Shown in pieces: positions 57,101 through 63,560 of a stretch of 64,000 nucleotides of DNA (position 1 is the first letter of the stretch; each line of letters starts with the position of its first letter). Both the position numbers and the translations under genes were made by a program. The stretch comes from DSYU01 sp963827605 (GTDB lineage Bacteria; Chloroflexota; Anaerolineae; Anaerolineales; Anaerolineaceae), in contig CAWHBK010000002.1 in assembly GCA_963827605.1 (NCBI GenBank), forward strand, positions 992,001 to 1,056,000. The letters are read 5' to 3'. Below the pieces are notes generated by a model. The model was not told the DNA's origin, searched no databases, and saw nothing but the letters and a program-made list of their open reading frames with translations.

Positions 57101-58130
57101 CAGAGCTAAATGCCTGCGCCAGCTGCGCCAGGCCAGATAATTCGGCAGTCCGCTGCTGTTCGGTTTGGAAGAGCAGCGCGTTATGGATCGCAATTGCCGC
57201 CTGGCCAGAAAGCAGGCGAACCAAATCCAGGTCTTCCTCGCGGAATGCGCCGGAAGCCATGGAGCCAAGCTCGAGGGTTCCAATAAACTCGTTGCCCACC
57301 ATCAAAGGGACGCCGATAAACGAACGCATGGGCGTCGAAGTACTTTCGACCTCCCGCACCAGATCGGGGCGTGTTTCGACTTCGGAGACCAGCAACGGCT
57401 TGCGTTCTTTATACAGGTGCCCACTGAGCCCCTGATCCACCCGGTAACGTTCCCTGGCCAGTTCCAGTTTGCGGTCGACCCCTAGCAGGCCGACAAAACG
57501 GTATGGGACAAAAAACTCGCTCTCCGCATCCCAGATCGTTACTTCCATGAAATCAGCCGGCATCAGTTTTTCGATATTTTCAAGAACCGTCTGAAGCGTT
57601 TTATCGAGGTTCAGGCTGGTAGCCATCTCCTGGGTGAGCTGGGTAAAGGTTTGCAGGGTCTGCGCATTGATATTCCCCTGCCCACCCACCAGACCACTGG
57701 CGATCTCCGGGTAGCGCAAGGAGATAACCGAGGTAGCCAGATTGGCGGTCGTCACCAGGTAAGAAGTCCCTTCGATCAACCGGCCATCCAGCACAAAACG
57801 AACCTGACCTTCGGCTGCGCATAACTTGATGAGCGCCTCACTCGGGCGCACTTTACGAGCCAGGCGTTCCAGGTTTGGCAGCTCGCCTTCCTGTAAACGA
57901 AAAATCTGCCGGGCGCGGGGATTGATTGACCGGACCCGACCACCTGCTTCAACAACCATGACGGCATCGGTATGGTCCGCCACCAGCGCGGCACCGCCCA
58001 GTGAGACCGCCCGCTGGGCCCCTGATCGCAGGCGCGGCGCCATTTTTAGCATCAGGAAGACCACCAGGAAGAGGATCAACCCAGTTGCTATAAATAATAC
58101 CGCGGTGCCGAAATCGTTAATCTGAGCCAT
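51129..58130 (-). CDS. Giant multi-GAF sensor histidine kinase (2333 aa)
   Basis: One N-terminal membrane helix (about 8-30) and a short PAS-like domain (about 45-150) are followed by about ten tandem GAF domains between residues 165 and 1965. Each ends in a helix such as AAIAIQNARLF or ATMALENARLY. A PAS domain (about 1975-2085), a HisKA domain with phospho-His in NVSHELRTPMTS (about 2105) and a HATPase_c domain (DTGIGID, GTGLGLAIAK) complete it. The frame is intact over 7 kb. Almost all of the protein is cytoplasmic, so it probably integrates many internal signals. No GAF shows the Cys of a bilin photoreceptor at a position I could recognise. It is flanked in the same direction by two response regulators. 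No ribosome-binding site is clear. Confidence 0.9.
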   Translation of the reverse strand: MAQINDFGTAVLFIATGLILFLVVFLMLKMAPRLRSGAQRAVSLGGAALVADHTDAVMVVEAGGRVRSINPRARQIFRLQEGELPNLERLARKVRPSEALIKLCAAEGQVRFVLDGRLIEGTSYLVTTANLATSVISLRYPEIASGLVGGQGNINAQTLQTFTQLTQEMATSLNLDKTLQTVLENIEKLMPADFMEVTIWDAESEFFVPYRFVGLLGVDRKLELARERYRVDQGLSGHLYKERKPLLVSEVETRPDLVREVESTSTPMRSFIGVPLMVGNEFIGTLELGSMASGAFREEDLDLVRLLSGQAAIAIHNALLFQTEQQRTAELSGLAQLAQAFSSVRDPGGLFTRLVDSIAPLVDVDIIGFLVYNESHRLLEARVPFHGLPEQFVELYRTQLKSGSPAEKMLLDQDVLITENASEDEKWVIMGMEHLAQAASLRETVLVPLSTGGHMLGYLQASNHSSGSTPFTQAELHLLMIVANQTASIIENATLVQQSRQRAQRAEALRRITSLAGSDANLDEILKFSIQELARLLRADIGAIFLLDQERGELRLHRPSVFGSMPELPDRMVHLPVEDPQFHFTVTGSQHIQTLGSITQGSRAIIPFYQTIFSHWGLESLISVPLVVLNEGIGELWFGSLAMDFFEQGDAQVVATAAGQLAGVTEQVFLRGQTDESLRRRVEQLTAITRISRELSTSLDLNYLLNLVYDESLRTTRADCGTILMFDLDNAEEAPSTRFFVGDMPGTELSLLEQRVIETDAPLNVPDFSHSEYQSPHPGIQSTLVVPISHQRRIAGLICLHGKAVSQFDETAVEISQSLAVQAAVALNNALAYEEQTHRGALLKRELETLSRLIQVSRVLKPNQSLQQSLVTIASAIQSATPFQVVVISVCDLDTQILKRLVGVGLSPDQWSELQSHTQPWGSLQQLMQQEYRVGDVFYIPENKTPTIPADVHTISVLPSLDFHSEESWHRDDMLLIPLYDSNLTPLGLISVDAPGDNRRPDRPTFEALEVFAAQAGIIIESHQRSGRLEHEVVELENEKVRLEQGAAQAQSNLPVMLHKELEQAIALRGLSQRIERIRASLEVAALANRQESESAVLHTLASEMLTRFAMQVALVAEKTPAGIQLIEVVGNIPPGANPEALFGQRNPLRHMLQQYNPSRENAKSSESSLVLIANLDNTSEWQNSTLLNVFEGRSVIGLPLDMGNERFAGVLAIGPRALPAFLEEDRRVFVQLTYQVSVGLKNLQLLNETRRRLQEVNLLLDFSSKLGSLQPRDIFSTLVENVNQVLPNAHAGWVGIWDEKELSIVPQAAVGYASYPDILGIRYGLQTKTGDIVDTREVMPLRVFRTGKAERVSEINFAKQYHLSSDDLLRYRKATSGRLPISAMLVPLRMGESVLGVMFLENYDTPGAFTEEDEALASSFTRQATMALENARLYQASEQRATQLQALTKVAGTITSSLQRDELISSLLDQMKIILPYDTAALWLRTADVLSVAATTGFADKDSRVNLSVAVEDSALFKTMIQTGEPIAVGDLRNDRRFPSLLEPDYLSWLGIPLIYKSEVIGLIALEKREADFYNSEYIQAATAFASQAAVSLENARLYEESTNRATELDQRSQRLALLNRLSSELVASLDIDYIFQLTGQQLRGALNATGVAAIMIDPRKKYVLQIEVPTRGDTVPVSLPDLPLFDQLQDTQGIYQTNEAATDPQLKILWDAFLGVRDVQSLLVVPLVSGSAMQGWFLIYGNEEQRYAPSEIELARTMCNQAAIAIQNARLFAETRRLTEDLERRVEERTRELRREHQNSQTLLHIITELSTSLDMGLVLNRTLSVLNDSVGCEESLIILSQGNTTQYRAGMPLARMSDGSASVERQIARWVIRSRQPVLVSRVQDDTRWDMLPQSTITYQSVMAVPLVMGEDVLGVLLLFHRMAGYFSQDQIGLMEATARQIGIALNNAELFNLIRDQSEHLGSMLREQQIEASRSRAILEAVADGVVVTDSQSRVTLFNVSAERILNLQSAQVLSKSLDHFSGLFGKTASEWMSTIRNWSQDPSAYHNVETFAEQLDLDNGRIVAVHLAPVFWRQEFLGTVSIFRDITHEVQVDRLKSEFVANVSHELRTPMTSIKGYVEIMLMGAAGNLSDQQKHFLQIVKSNTERLSVLVNDLLDISRIEAGRVSLNLVPLDIREVAEDVISDIQRRSREENKPMTFLLEPQPGLPFAQGDLERVRQVLGNLVSNAYNYTPENGCVTIFVKEVGKEIQIDVRDTGIGIDIEAKHRIFERFYRGEDPLVLATAGTGLGLAIAKTLVEMHHGRIWFESSGVRDEGSIFSFTLPVYDSEK

Positions 58131-58235
58131 TTAGAATGTTTGTGTTGTAAGCGGGCTTACCTGTATAAGGAGGTTGTACCACAACCACGGTGCGATACCC
58201 ACGGGCCGTATTCCAACCAGAACGCCCAGCCCCAT

Positions 58236-59144
58236 TTAGCGGCCGATTGAGGCGTTCGCGTCCTGACGGCGCTCTTCGGCTGCCAGTTCCGTGATCTCGC
58301 GGATATCGGAGAAAACATGCGTGGAAGGAGATACCATCCCAAGCGCCATGGTCATCAGCGGAGTCTGCTGGATTTTTCCAGTCTCGTCCGGCGCGAGAAT
58401 GTAGCCTTGCTGACGGTCCATGAAGTTGTAATGAGACAAAACTTCTTCCTTGAAGCGGCTTTTCAGGCGCTGGCGAACGGCGGAGGCGGCATCTTCTGTC
58501 GAAATCACAATAAAGTTATCCCCACCCGCGTGACCAATAAAATCATTGGTTGTCCCTAATTCATCCACTACTTCGCCAATCAGCATGGCCGTGAAGCGCA
58601 GTACATCATTCGCGGCAATAAAACCATAAACATCCTTAAAAGGCTCGTAGTTGTTGATGCGCACATCCATAAAAGCCCAGCCTTTGCGCTGGCGGATCAT
58701 CTTGCGCAGTTCGTCTTCGATCAGGCGTCCGGCGGGCAAACCGGTTTGCGGATCCGTGAGGCTTTCGCGTTCGGAACGGGCAATGGCGTTTTGCACGTAA
58801 AGCTTAAGTTCCTCGATGTCAAACGGCTTGGTGATGTAATTATCCGCGCCTTGCTCAAGCCCGCGCAAACGGTCGCTGCGCTCGTCGCGCTGGGTGAGGA
58901 AGATCACTGGTATATGGCTGGTGCGGGTGCTGAGCCGCAAATTCCGGCACACCTCGTAGCCATCAATATCTGGAAGCATAATATCCAGGATAATCAGGTG
59001 CGGCATCACCTGGCGTGTCTTTTCAAGCGCCTCCGAACCACGGAGGGCCACATCTACATCATATCCTTGCCCGGCGAAATAGATGCGGAGCATGTTTGAA
59101 ATATCAAAATCATCTTCAACGATCAAAAGGCGGGCTTTACCCAT
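58236..59144 (-). CDS. Response regulator with degenerate GGDEF domain
   Basis: A 302-residue protein: an intact receiver (VEDDFD, LIILDIMLPDIDG, FLTQRDE, ITKPF) followed by a GGDEF-fold domain starting DPQTGLPAGRL. The active-site loop reads HAGGDNFIV, so glutamate of GGDEF is asparagine, and no RxxD inhibitory site precedes it. Diguanylate cyclase activity is unlikely; the domain may bind GTP or c-di-GMP, or act as a protein contact. GGGAGG precedes the ATG. It lies 105 nt upstream of the giant kinase gene on the same strand and is a likely partner of it. The 177-nt gap upstream is A/T-rich with possible promoter boxes. Confidence 0.85.
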   Translation of the reverse strand: MGKARLLIVEDDFDISNMLRIYFAGQGYDVDVALRGSEALEKTRQVMPHLIILDIMLPDIDGYEVCRNLRLSTRTSHIPVIFLTQRDERSDRLRGLEQGADNYITKPFDIEELKLYVQNAIARSERESLTDPQTGLPAGRLIEDELRKMIRQRKGWAFMDVRINNYEPFKDVYGFIAANDVLRFTAMLIGEVVDELGTTNDFIGHAGGDNFIVISTEDAASAVRQRLKSRFKEEVLSHYNFMDRQQGYILAPDETGKIQQTPLMTMALGMVSPSTHVFSDIREITELAAEERRQDANASIGR

Positions 59145-59321
59145 TACAGCCTCCCTATAACACGTTCACGGTTCACAATGCTGATAAACGGCAAAACAAA
59201 ATGGCTGAGAGTGCTTTTCCAATGCAAAGTTATTTCAATCTCCTTGAGATTTGCTGCATCTTAATCTTATGCTAAAGTGACCCTTCTGACAACTATCCGC
59301 AACCAAAGTTTTAGCCGTTTT

Positions 59322-60599
59322 TTACCACGACTCGACCACTTTTTCGCCTTCCCGGGGGTAAGAGCGCGGGTGCAGGTGCGCAACAGGCAGTTTCAGGTGA
59401 TCGCTCTCTTCATAGCACACATCCCGGTCGATGACCCGGCGCTCTTTGGTTGCAAACAAGACCACGTCCGATTCGATCGTGCGAGCGGGGTAAATGATCA
59501 TCCCGGCGCCAAGGCGGCAGTTATGCCCAACACAACCACCCAGCACGGGGCGGTTTGAATTGCGCAAGCTGCCGTTTCCATCCCGCGCTTTGATCGGCGA
59601 GGAGAGCAGGTTGAAATCCGTCCAGGTGGAGCCTGCGCCAATGAAGGTGTTTCGTCCAATGACGCTCATTTGCAGGCAGGTGTTTTGCGCCACCAGGCTG
59701 TTCTCCATAATGGTGGTCATAAACAATGCCGCCCGGAATGGCAAAAATGTGCCGTCCCCAACCACGGAAAGCATCAGCTGGCAGCCCTGGGATATATTGA
59801 CATTATCGCCAATGATGCAGTTTTCGATGACCACGTTTGCACCGATGGTTACGTTATCCCCAATCGAGGTCGGGCCATGAATGACTGCGGTCGGGTCAAT
59901 GACACAGTTTCGACCAACTTGCACAACCGCGGAACATTCCAGAAGCTGTTTGCCCTCGTATAGGGCATGCCCCAGAACACCCAATTTAAAGGCCAAATCC
60001 TGACTGAGGCGTTTTTCAAAGCGCGCGCCGCGGCCAAATAAGCCAAAGACTGTATCGTTAATAAATATGTGCACCCAGGAGTCGATCGCGATCAGCGAGC
60101 GCAGCGGCACCTGATACACCAGGTCACCCTGCGCAGCCGCCATATACAGGGGCACGTGGTAATACCCAACCTCTTTCGACTGCAGATCGATGACCAGCGG
60201 TTCTGTATCCGATTCGGGGCCGTTGGGATAATACCAAAGATCGGCCAGGTAAACATCGCCGGCCGGGGTATACGAAGTCGAAAGGGGGAGAATGTGCTCG
60301 CGAAAGGCCGGGTCATGCGTGGAAAATGCTGCCCGCATAGGCCGGTTAGCAGCTTGTGCTCTCTCGATAAAGGCGCGAATGTATCCATCATCGAAGTACA
60401 GGTTATCCCGATACACCAGGCACGGCTCGCGCAGCTGCGGGAAAGGGGCCCCGGGGGGCAGCTCTAACTCGCGGTCGGTGTACTTTGCCAGAACGTCCCG
60501 CTGCGCAAGCCATAAAGGCTTGTTTAAAACCCGCAGGTCCCGCGCCGGCTCATTGAATGGGAGAATCTTTTTCCGCGACTGTAAGATGATCTTAAACAT
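59322..60599 (-). CDS. Left-handed beta-helix (hexapeptide-repeat) protein, acyltransferase-like
   Basis: A 425-residue protein whose C-terminal half (about 220-400) is a left-handed beta-helix with hexapeptide repeats: CVIDPTAVIHGPTSIGDNVT, VIENCIIGDNVNISQG and SVIGRNTFIGAGS. The N-terminal 200 residues resemble a degenerate nucleotidyltransferase-like module as in GlmU-type proteins, but I see no clear nucleotide signature. Sugar or acyl transfer is possible; the family is not known to me. The start MFKIILQSRKK follows GAGGG and lies 7 nt after the V4R stop, so it is the last gene of the GTPase operon. Confidence 0.7.
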   Translation of the reverse strand: MFKIILQSRKKILPFNEPARDLRVLNKPLWLAQRDVLAKYTDRELELPPGAPFPQLREPCLVYRDNLYFDDGYIRAFIERAQAANRPMRAAFSTHDPAFREHILPLSTSYTPAGDVYLADLWYYPNGPESDTEPLVIDLQSKEVGYYHVPLYMAAAQGDLVYQVPLRSLIAIDSWVHIFINDTVFGLFGRGARFEKRLSQDLAFKLGVLGHALYEGKQLLECSAVVQVGRNCVIDPTAVIHGPTSIGDNVTIGANVVIENCIIGDNVNISQGCQLMLSVVGDGTFLPFRAALFMTTIMENSLVAQNTCLQMSVIGRNTFIGAGSTWTDFNLLSSPIKARDGNGSLRNSNRPVLGGCVGHNCRLGAGMIIYPARTIESDVVLFATKERRVIDRDVCYEESDHLKLPVAHLHPRSYPREGEKVVESW

Positions 60600-60606
60600 C
60601 ACACCC

Positions 60607-61203
60607 TCAATCGAGCGGTCTCTTCTCGACTCGATACATACAGGCCGGACTGCCGCATGCCAGGCATTCTGTTTCAACTACCTGATAGATACGGCCTCCA
60701 CTTGCCCAGGTGGTAAATTCTTGCAACAGGCCCGCGATCAGGAAACAATCTTGAGCGGCTGTTGGACGGTCTACCCGCCACTGCCAAAACGAACCCTCAT
60801 CCGATACGGTAATCTTGCTGCCGCATTCATGGGCAACAATTTTGGCGAGGCTGTGCAGTCCATTCTCAAGACGGCGCGGCGCGGGGAGCAGCCGGTATTC
60901 CATGGCCCGGAAACCGGCCTGATCACCATACTGTTTTAATCCATATTGAAAAGCCGCTCGCCCCATACGGAGTGCCAGGCCACGGCTAACCGGCCCGCCA
61001 AATATATCTTCCAATGCGCGCATGAACGGACCAGCCTGCGCGAGCGGGAGCCCGTTCCGCGCACCCTGCTCCAGCGCGCTGCCCGAAAACCCAAGGCGCT
61101 CGAATACTTTCTGCAGCATATCCAGTCCAAGAATTTCCTGCGCACCCTGGAGCAGAATTCGTGCAGTCATGTGTGAGTCAGTATTTAAATCTGTTTTTAT
61201 CAT
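60607..61203 (-). CDS. V4R-domain protein
   Basis: A 198-residue protein with a V4R (4-vinyl reductase) domain, recognised by the C-terminal ETECLACGSPACMYRV (Cys180, Cys183, Cys188), which may bind zinc or another ligand. The domain belongs to the superfamily of ligand-binding domains shared with NO-signalling proteins and the TRAPP/Bet3 proteins that control GTPases in eukaryotic membrane traffic. Its start overlaps the stop of the alpha/beta hydrolase (ATGA) and the GTPase gene is two genes upstream. A role in sensing a small molecule, or in controlling that GTPase, is an attractive inference. Confidence 0.78.
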   Translation of the reverse strand: MIKTDLNTDSHMTARILLQGAQEILGLDMLQKVFERLGFSGSALEQGARNGLPLAQAGPFMRALEDIFGGPVSRGLALRMGRAAFQYGLKQYGDQAGFRAMEYRLLPAPRRLENGLHSLAKIVAHECGSKITVSDEGSFWQWRVDRPTAAQDCFLIAGLLQEFTTWASGGRIYQVVETECLACGSPACMYRVEKRPLD

Positions 61204-62000
61204 TGGTGGGGGTCGTAACTGGTGTCCAAAAAGTCTTTGAGTGTCCGCATAAAAATTTGAGGCTCATCCAGCATAATAAAGTGCCCTGCCTCCTTAAAAC
61301 GCTCGATCCGCGCTCCTGGAAGCCCCTGTTGGAGCGCCTGCCACTGGCGCGGACTAACGATATTATCCTGGTCGCCAAACATGCCCATCACCGGAACACA
61401 GATTTTTTTAATCTCCGGGCGCAAGTCCGTCCGGCGGAGCGAGGCGATGCTGACCAGGAACGATTCGAGGGTTGTTTTGGATAAGTCGCGATCCATCATT
61501 TCGGGAAAGCGCGGGTCATTACAAATGAGAGGCGAGGCCAACTTCATGACCCAGCGGAAAGCACCAAACATATTAAACAACAACCAGGCAATCTGGCGGT
61601 ATCCGGCAAATTTTAGAGGCAGCGCCAGGGATGAACCAACCACCGGGGAACCAATAATCACGACTTTTTTAACGCGCTCCGGGTAGCGCAGCGCTACCGA
61701 CAGGCTGACGGTGCCCCCCATGCTGTGCCCTACCAACGGCGCGTTTATAATTCCAAGCTTATCCATGAACTGGTCTACCAGGCTCACGAAATCATGAACC
61801 ATGTAGGTGTTGCGTTTCTTGCCTGATTCGCCGAAGCCCCAAAAATCCATCGCATACGTGCGGTAATACTGCCCGAGAAAGGTCATGGTCTCTTGCCATA
61901 ATCCCCATGACCCCAACCATCCATGTAAGAGGATGACGGGGCGTCCTCGGCCATACACTTCATAGTGAACAATGCCCTGGTCCGTCGTGATTGATGACAC
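61200..62000 (-). CDS. Alpha/beta hydrolase with intact triad
   Basis: A 266-residue hydrolase. Motifs: LLHGWLGSWG (oxyanion), nucleophile elbow VGHSMGGTVS, acid in MFGDQDNIVS and base His in EAGHFIMLDE. Substrate unknown; the family includes esterases, haloperoxidases and C-C hydrolases. It starts at GTG 27 nt after the GTPase stop and its end overlaps the V4R start. The N-terminus (VHYEVYGRGRP) closely matches that of the serine-less homologue at 49901-50689, so the two arose by duplication. Confidence 0.85.
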   Translation of the reverse strand: MSSITTDQGIVHYEVYGRGRPVILLHGWLGSWGLWQETMTFLGQYYRTYAMDFWGFGESGKKRNTYMVHDFVSLVDQFMDKLGIINAPLVGHSMGGTVSLSVALRYPERVKKVVIIGSPVVGSSLALPLKFAGYRQIAWLLFNMFGAFRWVMKLASPLICNDPRFPEMMDRDLSKTTLESFLVSIASLRRTDLRPEIKKICVPVMGMFGDQDNIVSPRQWQALQQGLPGARIERFKEAGHFIMLDEPQIFMRTLKDFLDTSYDPHQ

Positions 62001-62027
62001 AGTCGCCGGGTTCCGGGCTTATGGAAT

Positions 62028-62561
62028 TTAGCCCGCCTCCATTTCCGCTAGAATGCTATACAACAACTCCAACAAAACACTCTTCACCGTATCTTTTTTG
62101 GTCGCCACGCAGGGTAAAAGTTTCACCTTTGGCCCCAGACGCAGCGCCAGCCGGATATCTTCCAGGTCCCAGGCGTCCGGGAGATCCTGTTTATTGGCTG
62201 CCACCACATAGGGGGTGGGCGCATATGCCCGGAACGTTTCCAGAATGCTGCGCGCTTCTCGGAACGTTTCAGGCCGGGTGCTGTCTACCATGACGATAAA
62301 GCCCAGCATGCCTTCCGAGAGGATCTCCCACATGAAATCGAAACGCTTCTGGCCGGGGGTCCCAAACAAGTAGAGCACCAGATCCTGGTCAACCGTAATC
62401 CGGCCAAAATCCATAGCCACTGTGGTTGTTTCTTTCACCCGCTCGGCTTCCGACGAAATTTTCCGTTCGGTAGATACGACGTTAATTTCGCTGACCGACT
62501 GGATAAACTCCGTTTTCCCCGAGTTGAATGGTCCTGTAACCACCATTTTGACCGTTTGCAT
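62028..62561 (-). CDS. Ras-like small GTPase, conservon (CvnD) type
   Basis: A 177-residue cytoplasmic GTPase. G1 is GPFNSGKT (10-17), switch I includes the threonines at 45-47, G3 is FGTPGQKRF (66-74) with Gly/Thr in place of the usual DxxG aspartate, G4 is NKQD (123-126) and G5 is ATKKD (153-157). The FGTPGQ-x-RF-x-FMW pattern is that of CvnD proteins of actinobacterial conservons, where the GTPase works with a histidine kinase and roadblock protein. Here no roadblock gene is adjacent; instead DUF4388 precedes it and an alpha/beta hydrolase and V4R protein follow. It begins 27 nt after the DUF4388 stop. Confidence 0.9.
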   Translation of the reverse strand: MQTVKMVVTGPFNSGKTEFIQSVSEINVVSTERKISSEAERVKETTTVAMDFGRITVDQDLVLYLFGTPGQKRFDFMWEILSEGMLGFIVMVDSTRPETFREARSILETFRAYAPTPYVVAANKQDLPDAWDLEDIRLALRLGPKVKLLPCVATKKDTVKSVLLELLYSILAEMEAG

Positions 62562-62588
62562 AAGATGGTTTCCTTAATAATGAGAGAT

Positions 62589-63407
62589 TTATATGGAACG
62601 GATCCGGCTGATCAGGCGATTGACCAGCGATTTTTGTTCGTCTTTATTCTGGGTTGGGAAGGAACGGGCTGGTGTCGCCGCCGGCATCCCCCCTGGCCGG
62701 ATAATTTCGACCAAACCCGCCTGAAGTAAACTGTAAACGACCCTGCGTATTTCAAGGTCGTTCATTTTGACGGTGCGCGCAATCTGGTTCATGGTGTTTT
62801 TGGGGTTCACATAGGAAACTACGCGCCATTCCTCGATGCTCAGGTTGATGTTCTTTAGATCTGTCCCCGGCCGTTCGGTGAACTTGAGCGCCATTTCCAG
62901 GCTGGGGATTTCTTCCTGGAGCTGCTCCCATTCCCGCAGCTGCCGCGAGCCCTCGATGATCAGGTTTTCCAGGTCGACCTTCACCGTGATTTTGCCATCC
63001 CCAGGGAATGGCGCATCCTGCTCAAAACGGAAGAAGCCTTCTACCCAGGTAAACAGCCGCCGGACAACCTCGACGAAATAATGCTGCATGCTGACCAATA
63101 TATCTTCCTGGCTCAGATAACCGGCATTGATCAGCAGCAGGCCCAGTTCTTTATCCGTCATCTGGGCCGTCCGGTCCTTGAGGATGCGGTACTGGCTCTG
63201 GGAGATTTTATTGCTGCGGTGCAGGATTGAGGCCAGGGCAGTATCCTCTTGTCCATATTGAGCATAGGATAGTTTACCATCCCGGAATGCAACCCGGGCC
63301 ATTTCAGTGGGGCCTTCGATAACCAATGTGCCAGTTTTGCGGGCTAGATTGATCAAATTCAGCAATTGGGTGATGGTAAAATCGCGCAGATTTCCTTTTA
63401 GCGCCAT
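62589..63407 (-). CDS. DUF4388 (PATAN-type) protein
   Basis: A 272-residue protein. The N-terminal DUF4388 domain starts ALKGNLRDFTITQLLNLINL and contains KTGTLVIEG and VAFRDGKLSYAQYG. The middle is helical, and the C-terminal segment (about 195-245, MNQIARTVKMNDLEIRRVVY) looks like a winged helix. DUF4388/PATAN domains occur in response regulators and gliding or pilus control proteins, where they mediate protein contacts. It is the first gene of the GTPase operon and may couple the GTPase to an output. The 150-nt upstream region is A/T-rich with no certain promoter on this strand. Confidence 0.85.
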   Translation of the reverse strand: MALKGNLRDFTITQLLNLINLARKTGTLVIEGPTEMARVAFRDGKLSYAQYGQEDTALASILHRSNKISQSQYRILKDRTAQMTDKELGLLLINAGYLSQEDILVSMQHYFVEVVRRLFTWVEGFFRFEQDAPFPGDGKITVKVDLENLIIEGSRQLREWEQLQEEIPSLEMALKFTERPGTDLKNINLSIEEWRVVSYVNPKNTMNQIARTVKMNDLEIRRVVYSLLQAGLVEIIRPGGMPAATPARSFPTQNKDEQKSLVNRLISRIRSI

Positions 63408-63560
63408 ACAAAGGCCTCAATTAAAAAATATTGGCAAACAATACCGAGGAGCTTCTAAAAATTATACTTGTAAGGTGGAATAGCGTCAATTACACGAACC
63501 TTACAAAAACATCCGTTTCAGGCAACCGGATTTTTTTGATTAGGTTAAAATGGATGCACC

